DNA from: a virus
Length of the DNA: 22,383 bases
Reading direction: 5' to 3' (one strand)
Virus record (IMG/VR): IMGVR_UViG_3300042560_000527
Location: 1 to 22,383 of that record
Part shown: in pieces, positions 1-6,070 of the stretch
Layout: the number at the start of each line of letters is the position of its first letter
Numbering within the stretch: the first letter of the stretch is position 1
The notes under the pieces: generated by a model
Told to the model about the DNA's origin: nothing
Databases searched by the model: none
Seen by the model: only the letters and a program-made list of their open reading frames with translations
Made by a program: the position numbers and the translations under genes

Positions 1-1
1 G

Positions 2-595
2 CACTTCGTCCAGATGCAGCTCTACATGCATGGCACCGAGATCGACCGCGCCCTCTATGTGGCCGTTTGCAAGGACGACGACCGCATCTACACCGAGCGT
101 GTGCGCTACGACAAGGAGGTGGCCGAGAAGTTCATCGCACGCGGCCGGCGCATTGCGCTTGAGGACCGCATGCCGCCGCCCATCAGCACCGACCCGAGCT
201 GGTATCAGTGCAAGTTCTGCGACGCGCACGAGTTCTGCCACGAGACCAAGACCACCAAGCATGTGAACTGCCGCACCTGCGCGCACAGCACGGCCAAGGA
301 GGACAGCACCTGGCGCTGCGAGAGGCACGAGGCCGATGGCATTCCGGTGGAGTTCCAGCGCCAGGCCTGCGACAGCCATGTCTTGCACCCTGACATGGTG
401 CCCTGGGAACGCAAGGACGGCCTGGACCAGTGGACGGCCGTCTACGTCATCGAAGGCCGCGACGTGGCCAACGGTGAAGGCGATGCGCACGTCTACACCA
501 GCCGCGAGATTCTGGCCAACCCAAAGATGTGCAGCCTGGGTGATGAGTATGTGGAGAAGCTGCGCGAGACCTTTGACGCGAGGATTGTGGGATGA
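2..595 (+). CDS. PD-(D/E)XK nuclease, Cas4/RecB-like, C-terminal part (5' end outside window)
   Basis: The reading frame is open to the window edge, so the gene very probably starts upstream and only the C-terminal part is seen. The first in-frame ATG is at 14. Numbering from it, the opening segment has a QxxLY pattern (QMQLYMHG) like the Q-x-x-x-Y motif IV that follows the catalytic D/E-x-K of RecB/lambda-exonuclease-type nucleases; the catalytic residues themselves would lie outside the window. C66, C69 and C75 form C-x2-C-x5-C, the arrangement used by Cas4/AddB nucleases to hold a 4Fe-4S cluster together with one more upstream Cys. A second Cys group follows (C86, C89, C102, C119) and looks like an appended metal-binding module. 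The expected role is 5'/3' end resection in phage recombination, alongside the RadD-like helicase two genes downstream. The stop overlaps the next start (ATGA). The family call is inferred from motifs. Confidence 0.75.
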   Translation, partial: HFVQMQLYMHGTEIDRALYVAVCKDDDRIYTERVRYDKEVAEKFIARGRRIALEDRMPPPISTDPSWYQCKFCDAHEFCHETKTTKHVNCRTCAHSTAKEDSTWRCERHEADGIPVEFQRQACDSHVLHPDMVPWERKDGLDQWTAVYVIEGRDVANGEGDAHVYTSREILANPKMCSLGDEYVEKLRETFDARIVG

Positions 596-981
596 AGATC
601 TACTGTTCATGCTGCGACAAAGTGCAGCCTGTTCGTGTCGATGACTGCTTGGACGCCAAGACAAACGAACCGTTTCAGGACATCGTGTGCAATGAGTGCG
701 ATCTGGTTATCGCCAGCGGCACAGGCATCATCAAACCATTGGCATTAGAGGCCGCTGTTGGCACATCCTACAAAACAGGATGGGAGCACGGAAAAGCAAA
801 AGAGCGTGAAGCCTGCGCCAAGCTGTGCGACGAGATCGCCATCGACATGTGGAAGCTGTACAAGGGTCGGTCACCGTACAAAGGCGATGAGGAAGGTCGA
901 GCATCCGACTTCACGCAAGGCCGCAGCGCTGGCGCAGACGACTGCGCAGAGGCAATCAGGAGAAGGACAGATGCTGCGTGA
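592..981 (+). CDS. Hypothetical protein with N-terminal CxxC pairs
   Basis: This 129-residue protein is translationally coupled to the nuclease by a 4-base overlap. The N-terminal half has two CxxC-type pairs (C5/C8 and C33/C36 region: YCSCCDK and CNECD), suggesting a small zinc ribbon. The C-terminal half has the character of a widespread phage/plasmid segment: a helix with G-x-E-x-G-R, then REACAKLCDE, then a region ending DCAEAIRRR. That helical segment recurs in many small phage proteins of unknown function. No enzymatic motif is seen. The 3' end overlaps the downstream helicase start by 11 bases, so it belongs to the same transcript. Function unknown; nucleic-acid binding is only a guess from the Cys pairs. 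Confidence 0.75.
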   Translation: MKIYCSCCDKVQPVRVDDCLDAKTNEPFQDIVCNECDLVIASGTGIIKPLALEAAVGTSYKTGWEHGKAKEREACAKLCDEIAIDMWKLYKGRSPYKGDEEGRASDFTQGRSAGADDCAEAIRRRTDAA

Positions 982-2572
982 CTACCAACAGCGAACCATC
1001 GACCAGCTTTATGCGTGGTTCGAGGCAGGCCATGCAGGCAATCCCTGCCTGGTGCTGCCCACCGGGTCAGGCAAGAGCCACATTGTGGCCGCACTGTGCA
1101 AGGACGCGCTGCAGAACTGGCCAGAGACCGTGGTGCTGATGCTGACGCATGTGAAGGAGCTGATTGAGCAGAATGCCGAGAAGATGCGCCAGCACTGGCC
1201 TGGCGCGCCGCTTGGCATCTACTCGGCCAGCATTGGAAAGAAGCAACTCGGGGAGCCGATCACCTTTGCCGGCATCCAGTCGATCCGCAAGAAGGCCAAG
1301 GAGATCGGCCACGTCGACCTGGTGATCATCGACGAGTGCCACCTGGTCAACCACAAGGACGAGGGTGGCTACCGCCAGTTCCTGGACGACCTGAAGGCCA
1401 TCAACCCTGCGCTGCGTGTCATCGGTCTGACGGCCACACCCTACCGCCTGGGGCACGGCCTGATCACCGACAAGCCTGCGCTGTTCGATGACTTGATCGA
1501 GCCGGTCAGCATCGAGGAACTGGTGTTCAAAGGATACCTGGCCACGCTGCGCAGCAAGGTCACCAGGGCCAAGCTGGACACCTCTGGCGTCCACAAGCGT
1601 GGTGGCGAGTTCATCGAGTCCGAACTGCAGGCCGCCGTGGACACCGACGACAACAACCAGAAGGTGGTGCGCGAGGTCATCGAGTTGGCAGGCGACCGCA
1701 AGGCGTGGCTGGTTTTCTGCACAGGCGTCAAGCACGCGCAGCACGTGGCCGAAGTCCTGCGCCAGCATGGCGTGACGGCCGAGTGCGTGACAGGCGAGAC
1801 GCCGAAGAAGGAGCGAGAGCACCTGCTGACCGAGTTCAAGGCTGGCCGGCTGCGCGCCCTGACCAATGCCAACGTGCTGACCACCGGGTTCGACTACCCT
1901 GACATCGACCTGATCGCCATGCTGCGCCCTACCATGTCGGCCAGCCTGTACGTCCAGATGGCAGGCCGTGGCATGCGGGTCAAGAGCCACATCGACCACT
2001 GCCTGGTGCTGGACTTCGCTGGCGTGGTGGCCACGCATGGGCCGATCACGGCCGTGCAGCCGCCCAAGAAGGCCGGAGAAGGCAATGGCGAGGCACCAGT
2101 CAAAGTCTGCGACAACTGTGGCGAGCTGTGCGCCATTGCCGTGGCCATCTGCCCTGCGTGCCTGACGCCATTCCCTGAGCCGGAGCGCAAGAAGCTGGAG
2201 CTGCGCAACGACGACATCATGGGCCTGGAAGGCAGCGACCTGGAGGTCACGTCCTGGAGCTGGCGCAAGCACGTCAGCCGCGCATCAGGCAAGGAGATGC
2301 TGTCCTGCACCTACTACGGCAACCTGTCCGACAAGCCGATCACCGAGTACCTGCCGGTGCTGCATGAAGGGTATGCCGGCCAGCGTGCGCTGCAGCAACT
2401 CTTCACGATGGCCAATGCTTCAGGAGCGCACCTGGCCGAGGCCGAGCGCATGAGTGACAGCGAAGGCCTGGAGTACCTGGCTACGCAGATGAATGGCAGT
2501 AGGCCGCCAAAGGTCATCGAGTACCGCATGGACGGGAAGTTTCACCGAGTCATCAAGAGGAGCTGGGCATGA
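971..2572 (+). CDS. RadD-like superfamily 2 DNA helicase
   Basis: This is a 533-residue helicase of the DEAD/DEAH (SF2) class. ATG 971 was chosen over the upstream in-frame ATG at 758 because it has a purine-rich AGGAGAAGG ribosome site and begins with the family's usual opening (LRDYQQ). The longer frame would also overlap the previous gene by over 200 bases. Motifs: Walker A PTGSGKS (30-36), motif II DECH (121-124), motif III GLTATP (152-157), motif V LTTGFDYP (303-310), motif VI QMAGRGMR (329-336). A zinc-finger-like Cys group follows (C380, C383, C387, C394, C397). The VKEL segment after motif Ia, the LRPT-x-S-x-SLY segment before motif VI, the C-terminal Cys cluster and the length resemble E. 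coli RadD (YejH), which acts in recombination and fork repair. It probably works with the adjacent nuclease in phage recombination or replication. Confidence 0.92.
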   Translation: MLRDYQQRTIDQLYAWFEAGHAGNPCLVLPTGSGKSHIVAALCKDALQNWPETVVLMLTHVKELIEQNAEKMRQHWPGAPLGIYSASIGKKQLGEPITFAGIQSIRKKAKEIGHVDLVIIDECHLVNHKDEGGYRQFLDDLKAINPALRVIGLTATPYRLGHGLITDKPALFDDLIEPVSIEELVFKGYLATLRSKVTRAKLDTSGVHKRGGEFIESELQAAVDTDDNNQKVVREVIELAGDRKAWLVFCTGVKHAQHVAEVLRQHGVTAECVTGETPKKEREHLLTEFKAGRLRALTNANVLTTGFDYPDIDLIAMLRPTMSASLYVQMAGRGMRVKSHIDHCLVLDFAGVVATHGPITAVQPPKKAGEGNGEAPVKVCDNCGELCAIAVAICPACLTPFPEPERKKLELRNDDIMGLEGSDLEVTSWSWRKHVSRASGKEMLSCTYYGNLSDKPITEYLPVLHEGYAGQRALQQLFTMANASGAHLAEAERMSDSEGLEYLATQMNGSRPPKVIEYRMDGKFHRVIKRSWA

Positions 2573-3009
2573 GCCGAGGCCGCGCCTTGCAGCACTATGG
2601 CAAGCTGGGTGTGGCCAACCTGTCCAGCGAGGTGAAGAAGCTCTGGTACAGCCGCCACATCGAGCCAGAGCCATGCGAGCCGGTGGACACCTACTGGCCG
2701 ACCTGCACCGATCCTGACCTGGTGCTGCGCCAGGACTTTGCCAGGCGTCTGGTGGCCATCACACCACTGACCGAGATCGAGGAGTGGGCTGTGGCGCTGT
2801 GCGTGCTGGACAACTGCACGCTGCGCGAGGCAGGCCAGGAAATGGATCGGACGCAGGAGCGTGTGCGCCAGATTCTGATGAAGGCCATGCGCAAGTTTCG
2901 AACGTGCCAGGTCGCGCTGACCGGCGTGCCTGGGCATGAAGTGGACACCAGGGACATGACCTGGTCTTTTTGGAAGTGGGAACGAAGGAGAGAGCATGAT
3001 CGACGTTGA
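2569..3009 (+). CDS. Sigma-70 region 4-like DNA-binding protein
   Basis: This 146-residue protein overlaps the helicase stop by 4 bases and has a GAGGAG ribosome site. Residues about 67-111 read as a sigma region 4: LTEIEEWAV, a TLREAGQEM segment (first helix and turn), then TQERVRQI followed by LMKAMRKFR (recognition helix and trailing basic helix). This matches the layout of the -35-binding helix-turn-helix of primary sigma factors, where E-R-V-R-Q-I is the signature. No region 2 is present, so it cannot open a promoter alone. It would more likely act as an adaptor, anti-sigma or activator that redirects host RNA polymerase, or simply as a DNA-binding protein with a borrowed fold. Residues 1-60 contain a WYSRH segment and no recognisable domain. 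The domain call is fairly secure; the regulatory role is inference. Confidence 0.8.
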   Translation: MSRGRALQHYGKLGVANLSSEVKKLWYSRHIEPEPCEPVDTYWPTCTDPDLVLRQDFARRLVAITPLTEIEEWAVALCVLDNCTLREAGQEMDRTQERVRQILMKAMRKFRTCQVALTGVPGHEVDTRDMTWSFWKWERRREHDRR

Positions 3010-3247
3010 AGAACACCTGAAGCGCGCTGCCGGATGCGAGTCCGTCACGCTGCCTGCATCCATGTGGCTGGATGCGCTGTGGGAACTGCAGAGCAGGCGC
3101 AGTGATGAGATGGTCGCCATCGGACCGTTCTACTTGAAGCGCTACGACGAGCACAGCTTTTGGCTGGGCCACGAGAGTGGTGAAGGCATGCAAGTGCGAA
3201 ACCACCGCGTGCTGGATGTTTTCAACGAACTGTGGAAGGAGTTTTGA
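2996..3247 (+). CDS. Hypothetical protein, 83 aa
   Basis: A small acidic-to-neutral protein starting 14 bases inside the end of the sigma-like gene, with an AAGGAG site at a good distance (AAGGAGAGAGC before the ATG). The sequence has no membrane segment and no Cys pair. It contains a mid-protein stretch FYLKRYDEHSFWLGHESGEG that reads as two beta strands and a turn, flanked by helices. I do not recognise a family. Coupling to the upstream regulator and nuclease genes places it among early or middle functions. Confidence 0.7.
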   Translation: MIDVEEHLKRAAGCESVTLPASMWLDALWELQSRRSDEMVAIGPFYLKRYDEHSFWLGHESGEGMQVRNHRVLDVFNELWKEF

Positions 3248-3249
3248 GC

Positions 3250-3429
3250 ATGAGCGAGATCATCCGACCAAACTTTGACACCAAGTTCGTGACCAATGGT
3301 GAGTTCGCACAAGAACTCTACGAGGTGGTGCTCAAGTACGACCGCCAGATCAGCGCTGCCGAGGTGATTGGCGTGCTGGAAATCGTCAAGCACTACGTGC
3401 TGCTTGGCCAACAGGAGAGCCTGTCATGA
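3250..3429 (+). CDS. Hypothetical protein, 59 aa
   Basis: A small protein starting MSEIIRPNFD. The ATG at 3250 was chosen over the in-frame ATG at 3232 because the sequence between them supplies a GAAGGAG ribosome site 8 bases before 3250, and because 3232 would overlap the previous gene. Residues after about 15 are predicted helical (ELYEVVLKYD, then AAEVIGVLEIVKHYVLL). The pattern resembles short phage proteins of unknown function that follow a disordered N-terminus with two helices. Its stop overlaps the next start (ATGA). Confidence 0.7.
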   Translation: MSEIIRPNFDTKFVTNGEFAQELYEVVLKYDRQISAAEVIGVLEIVKHYVLLGQQESLS

Positions 3430-3620
3430 CCAGACCACCAGAACCAGAGTTTCTGATCCAGTGGCGTGAATGGGTTCAGGCTGGGCCGCCAAAGTGCTGC
3501 CACACCTGCGAACTCTACGACCATCATGGCACATGCTTTGAGTTCAACATGACACCACCGGAAGACTTCGCCGCAACAGTTGATGCCTGCGACAAGTGGG
3601 AGCCAGAGGTGCCATTTTGA
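3426..3620 (+). CDS. Small Cys-cluster protein, 64 aa
   Basis: Four or five conserved-looking cysteines: C24 and C25, C28, C37 and C55, arranged as CxxC, then G-x-C, then a Pro/Asp-rich spacer and A-C-D-K-W. This spacing recurs in two other proteins of this window: the second Cys group of the nuclease at 2-595 and the late protein at 17248-17658. A zinc or iron-sulfur site is the natural reading. The gene is coupled by 4-base overlap to its upstream neighbour, and its TGA overlaps the TTG start of the VRR-NUC gene. No function is known to me; the tandem with a nuclease hints at a nucleic-acid role. Confidence 0.7.
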   Translation: MTRPPEPEFLIQWREWVQAGPPKCCHTCELYDHHGTCFEFNMTPPEDFAATVDACDKWEPEVPF

Positions 3621-3973
3621 CCGAGCGACTGCCCACCGAGCACGAAGAGCAGCGCGAGCTGGTGCGCTGGTTCCGACAAACCTGGCCAGGCGTGCGCATC
3701 CATGCCATTCCCAATGGTGGCGCGCGCAGCAAGGCCACCGCTGGCCGCCTGAAGGCCGAAGGCGTGGCCTCTGGCGTGCCAGACCTGTTCATCCCTGCCT
3801 GGCGCTTGTGGGTCGAGATGAAGCGCAGCAAGGGTGGCAGCCTCAGCCCAGAGCAAAAGGACTGGATCGAATACTTGGAAGGTGTGGGATATTGGGTTAT
3901 AGTGGGAAAAGGTGCGGATCATGCCAAGCAGCAGATCAGCGCCTTTTTCACCACCAACCAAGGAACCCAATGA
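3617..3973 (+). CDS. VRR-NUC domain nuclease
   Basis: A stand-alone VRR-NUC (PD-(D/E)XK superfamily) protein of about 118 residues, the usual length for the phage type. Counting from TTG 3617: E10/E11 in the first helix, IPNGGAR at 31-37, GVPD at 53-56 (catalytic D56), VEMK at 66-69 (E67 and K69), and SPEQ at 77-80 before the helix ending in GYWVIV. These are the canonical motifs of the family, which cuts structured or branched DNA (FAN1-type domains; phage stand-alone versions act on junctions). The start is TTG 3617, six bases after AGAGGT and overlapping the previous stop (TTGA). An in-frame GTG at 3596 would add seven residues but lacks a ribosome site. It is probably part of replication or recombination intermediate resolution. 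Confidence 0.9.
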   Translation: MTERLPTEHEEQRELVRWFRQTWPGVRIHAIPNGGARSKATAGRLKAEGVASGVPDLFIPAWRLWVEMKRSKGGSLSPEQKDWIEYLEGVGYWVIVGKGADHAKQQISAFFTTNQGTQ

Positions 3974-4212
3974 GCACTCGCATCTACCTGGTCACCGACA
4001 CGGAGACCAACAAGCATCGCCTGATCCGCGCAGGCAACCAGGCCCAGGCCATCCGGCACGCTGCCCAGACCAGATTCGACATTGAGGTGGCCGGCCAGGA
4101 CGACCTGGTCAGCCTGCTGACGCATGGCGTGCCTGTCGAGCTGGCCACCGGCCAGGCCACCGCCGATATGTTCGATGAGGCCGCAATGGTCAATGCTGGA
4201 GGGACTGACTGA
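3970..4212 (+). CDS. Hypothetical protein, 80 aa
   Basis: This protein starts at the ATG overlapping the VRR-NUC stop by 4 bases. It opens with a beta strand RIYLVTDTET, then LIRAGNQAQAIRHAA, a helix typical of small phage proteins that begin with a strand ending in the phrase LI-x-A-x-N-x-A-Q-A-x-x-H. The C-terminal part (LVSLLTHGVPVELAT) has no known motif. Proteins of this pattern are common in phage early regions, but I know of no assigned function. It shares a single-base overlap (TGATG) with the Tad2-domain gene, so the two are co-translated. Confidence 0.72.
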   Translation: MSTRIYLVTDTETNKHRLIRAGNQAQAIRHAAQTRFDIEVAGQDDLVSLLTHGVPVELATGQATADMFDEAAMVNAGGTD

Positions 4213-4601
4213 TGAAACGCTATGTCGGAACCAAGATCATCCACGCCGTGGATGAGAAGCACAGCGAATCTGGCCGCGAAGGCTACCGCGTGCGATATGC
4301 AGATGGATACGAGTCCTGGTCGCCCAAAGAAGCGTTCGAGGATGCCTACCGCGAATGTGATGCCATGACATTTGGCCTGGCGCTTGAGCTTCTCAAGAAG
4401 GGCATGCACGTTTGCCGCGCAGGCTGGAATGGCAAAGGCATGTGGCTGGAGTTGCAGCGTCCTGACGAGCACAGCAAGATGACACTGCCCTATGTTTTCT
4501 TGAACTACCCAGCAGACGCACAGAACACTCCTGGCGCTCGCGTGCCGTGGCTTGCAAGTCAAACTGACATGCTGGCTGAAGACTGGAAAGTGGTGATCTG
4601 A
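4212..4601 (+). CDS. Tad2-domain (DUF2829) protein, candidate anti-Thoeris factor
   Basis: A 129-residue, two-part protein. Residues about 51-129 match the DUF2829/Tad2 family: MTFGLALELLKKG, then CRAGWNGKGMWLELQRP, then KMTLPYVFLNYP, and the C-terminal hallmark PWLASQTDMLAEDW. Tad2 proteins were shown to bind and sequester the signalling molecule (a glycocyclic ADP-ribose) that activates the Thoeris effector, blocking this defence. Residues 1-50 (GTKIIHA, then ESWSPKEAFEDAYR) form a separate N-terminal segment that appears in several phage proteins of unknown function, often as a leading module. The gene is translationally coupled to its neighbours on both sides. The domain identification is strong; Thoeris inhibition by this copy is inferred. 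The ligand pocket residues W72, W78 and W113 are present. Confidence 0.88.
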   Translation: MKRYVGTKIIHAVDEKHSESGREGYRVRYADGYESWSPKEAFEDAYRECDAMTFGLALELLKKGMHVCRAGWNGKGMWLELQRPDEHSKMTLPYVFLNYPADAQNTPGARVPWLASQTDMLAEDWKVVI

Positions 4602-4792
4602 TGAAAGAGCCGACCACTCCCAAGTCGTCGGCCTCGGCCGTCAAGGACCGATACCTGACGATCCGCGTGCCGCCTGATGTCGAGCTGGCGCTGCGCCGCC
4701 AGGCCGATGCCGACACCAGGACGCTGGCGGCCCAGGTGCTGCACTACATCAAGCAAGGCCTGGCCAAAAGCCAGGAGGAGGCTGCCGCATGA
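4601..4792 (+). CDS. Small ribbon-helix-helix-like protein, 63 aa
   Basis: The core (YLTIRVPPDVELALRRQA, then a helix TLAAQVLHYIKQGL) fits the beta strand plus two helices of the Arc/CopG ribbon-helix-helix fold. The strand RVP begins the DNA-contacting ribbon, and helix A starts at PPDVELAL. A disordered Lys/Ser-rich N-terminus precedes it. Proteins of this size usually bind operator DNA as dimers, so a role as a small repressor of an early promoter is possible. It may alternatively be a generic RHH domain without a partner. Sits between the Tad2 gene (1-base overlap) and a tiny gene (4-base overlap). Confidence 0.72.
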   Translation: MKEPTTPKSSASAVKDRYLTIRVPPDVELALRRQADADTRTLAAQVLHYIKQGLAKSQEEAAA

Positions 4793-4920
4793 AGCTGCGT
4801 CCTCGCATGTCTGTGCAGTGGTTCCCTCGCCGCTGGCCGTACTTCGCCATCGGGTTCGACCGTGGCGAGTTTCACCTGTACCTATGGATCGTCGAGATCG
4901 AGGTCTGGAGGTCGTACTGA
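4789..4920 (+). CDS. Small hypothetical protein, 43 aa
   Basis: A short gene supported by context rather than homology: its ATG overlaps the previous stop by 4 bases, a GGAGGAG ribosome site sits 8 bases upstream, and its TGA overlaps the following ATG by one base. The product is rich in aromatic residues and Arg in its first half (WFPRRWPYFAIGF), followed by LYLWIVEIEVW, which could be a beta hairpin or a short amphipathic membrane-associated strand. No family recognised. Confidence 0.6.
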   Translation: MKLRPRMSVQWFPRRWPYFAIGFDRGEFHLYLWIVEIEVWRSY

Positions 4921-5093
4921 TGGCTGCCGACAGCCCGAACGACAAGCGCCACATCCTGGTGGCACTGCTGCAACCTGCATCGATCAGCCTGGCCGCGTGC
5001 CAGGTCATCGGTGGGCCGCGGCCTCCGGCCATTGCCGTATTCTTGGATCGTGAGCAGGGCACCATCAGCCTGGTGGACGTGGTTGCGCCATGA
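4920..5093 (+). CDS. Small hypothetical protein, 57 aa
   Basis: The ATG at 4920 shares one base with the previous stop, with a GGAGGT site about 7 bases upstream. The product begins MAADSPNDKRHILVALLQPA and ends in DVVAP. The middle reads as alternating strands (ACQVIGG, then AIAVFLDREQGTISLVDV), compatible with a small beta sheet. The longer in-frame reading that begins at 4677 is rejected, as it runs through the previous two genes. No family is recognised. Confidence 0.6.
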   Translation: MAADSPNDKRHILVALLQPASISLAACQVIGGPRPPAIAVFLDREQGTISLVDVVAP

Positions 5094-5584
5094 AGAAGTC
5101 AGGCAAGCGCAGGCCGGCTGGCCGGCCGGTGACCTACACTCACTGGGACGAGCTGATGGCCAGCGCCAGCGAGCCGCTGCCGCAAGAGCAGCGCACCTAC
5201 CAGCTCACGCGCATGTACCAGGGGCTGCACGCCCTGGAGACGGCCGCGGAGCCTGGCAAAGAGGACTGGCGGGTCGTCAGCGATGCCGTCAACATGCTGG
5301 AGACCCTGGTGGTCGAGATGCAGGTCTGCGAGGACGCCAGTGGCCTGCTGATGGATGCCATCCGCGGCCTGGCAGTGGCCGGCCAGCGCCACAAGCGCGA
5401 AGGCAAACCCATCCGGCTGGACGGTCCTGGCATCCAGGCTGTGCGCACCGTCCTGGCCAACTATGCCGAGCTGCTGGACATGCTGCCGGCACGCACCATG
5501 ATCAGATGCCACCGCCTGACCGAGAAGCGCATCCATGCCATTCTGGACGGCCGCAAGCAGCCGCACGATGTTGAGGTTGTCTAG
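5090..5584 (+). CDS. Hypothetical phage protein, 164 aa
   Basis: The largest of the orphan genes on this strand, starting in a 4-base overlap with its upstream neighbour. The N-terminus is basic (KKSGKRRPAGRP), which suits nucleic-acid contact. The remainder is predicted to be almost wholly helical (EQRTYQLTRMYQGLHALE, then VSDAVNMLETLVVEMQVC, then LLMDAIRGLAVAGQRH). The C-terminal third (LTEKRIHAILDGRKQP) is basic again. I do not recognise a named family. It ends the first cluster of overlapping genes and is followed by the one clear gap in this block, so it may be the last gene of one transcript. Confidence 0.7.
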   Translation: MKKSGKRRPAGRPVTYTHWDELMASASEPLPQEQRTYQLTRMYQGLHALETAAEPGKEDWRVVSDAVNMLETLVVEMQVCEDASGLLMDAIRGLAVAGQRHKREGKPIRLDGPGIQAVRTVLANYAELLDMLPARTMIRCHRLTEKRIHAILDGRKQPHDVEVV

Positions 5585-5598
5585 GGGTTTCCACCTAC

Positions 5599-5629
5599 TT
5601 GCGTCCATCGTGGGAAATCGTGGTAAGAT
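5599..5629 (+). promoter_or_regulatory. Candidate sigma-70 promoter
   Basis: In the 79-base gap between the gene ending at 5584 and the GTG at 5664, TTGCGT (5599-5604) and TAAGAT (5624-5629) are separated by 19 bases. A TG two bases upstream of the -10 gives the extended -10 form TGnTAAGAT, which tolerates a poor -35. It is the only gap in this strand's block long enough for a promoter. The 19-base spacing is longer than optimal, and the call is from motif inspection only. Confidence 0.4.
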
Positions 5630-5663
5630 GTGGCTATCGCAACCAACCAGCAAGGAGCTGATC

Positions 5664-5867
5664 GTGAACAAGACCCAGAAACGCGAAATCGAGAAAGCGC
5701 GCGACTTCCACAGCCTCGGCCACCACGAGACGGCCGCGCGCATCCTGGCCACTTGCCAGCGCTGCGCTTTGACCAAGCGCGCCCAGCAGGCCATCATCGA
5801 GGTTGTCAACGAGCTGGACCTGATGCGCTTCATGCGCATCGAGAACGGCTGCCTTGTGACCGACTGA
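5664..5867 (+). CDS. Small hypothetical protein, 67 aa
   Basis: Starts at GTG 5664, six bases after AAGGAG, in place of the longer in-frame reading from 5535, which overlaps the previous gene and has no ribosome site. The protein opens NKTQKREIEKARDFHSLGH and continues with HHETAARILATCQRCALTKR, a basic helical segment with a CxxC-like pair (C at about 31 and 34). Such basic, mostly helical small proteins are frequent in phage early regions. A helical DNA- or RNA-binding role is possible. It is the first gene after the candidate promoter. Confidence 0.68.
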   Translation: MNKTQKREIEKARDFHSLGHHETAARILATCQRCALTKRAQQAIIEVVNELDLMRFMRIENGCLVTD

Positions 5868-5878
5868 AGGAGACCACC

Positions 5879-6070
5879 ATGCAACTCAAGCGCTACCACG
5901 TCATCCTGGGCCTGATCGGCCTGGTGATCGCAATGGGCATCGTCGGCCAGTCCGACTTCGAGGAGGCCGAGCGCCAGCAAGCCGAATACTGCGAGATGGT
6001 CAAGCTGTGGAAGCAGACCAAAGGCCAGGCCGGCTGGCCTGCCTACAACGGTGAAGGCATGTGTCGGTGA
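5879..6070 (+). CDS. Small membrane-anchored protein, 63 aa
   Basis: A short N-terminal membrane anchor (residues 7-23, VILGLIGLVIAMGIVG) follows three basic residues, so a signal-anchor orientation with the C-terminus outside is likely. The rest contains EQ-rich helix residues 27-45 (EEAERQQAEYCEMVKLWKQT) and ends PAYNGEGMCR. The ATG at 5879 follows GGAGACCACC. Similar short proteins with a leading TM helix and a W-x-Q-T-x-G-x-A-G-W-P-A-Y tail occur in many phages and are uncharacterised. Not a recognisable holin or spanin. Confidence 0.7.
   Translation: MQLKRYHVILGLIGLVIAMGIVGQSDFEEAERQQAEYCEMVKLWKQTKGQAGWPAYNGEGMCR

Noticed and set aside
758-970. Upstream extension of the helicase to ATG 758
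   Set aside because: Overlaps the previous gene by over 200 bases, whereas ATG 971 has a good ribosome site and the family's usual N-terminus.
1067-2272. 401-residue open frame on the minus strand inside the helicase gene
   Set aside because: It is the mirror of a GC-rich coding frame; no ribosome site or motif, and its composition (His/Gln/Val-rich) is typical of a shadow frame.
3580-3969. Long plus-strand frame that would extend the 80-residue protein upstream
   Set aside because: It overlaps the VRR-NUC gene, which has catalytic motifs in another frame; ATG 3970 is the natural coupled start.
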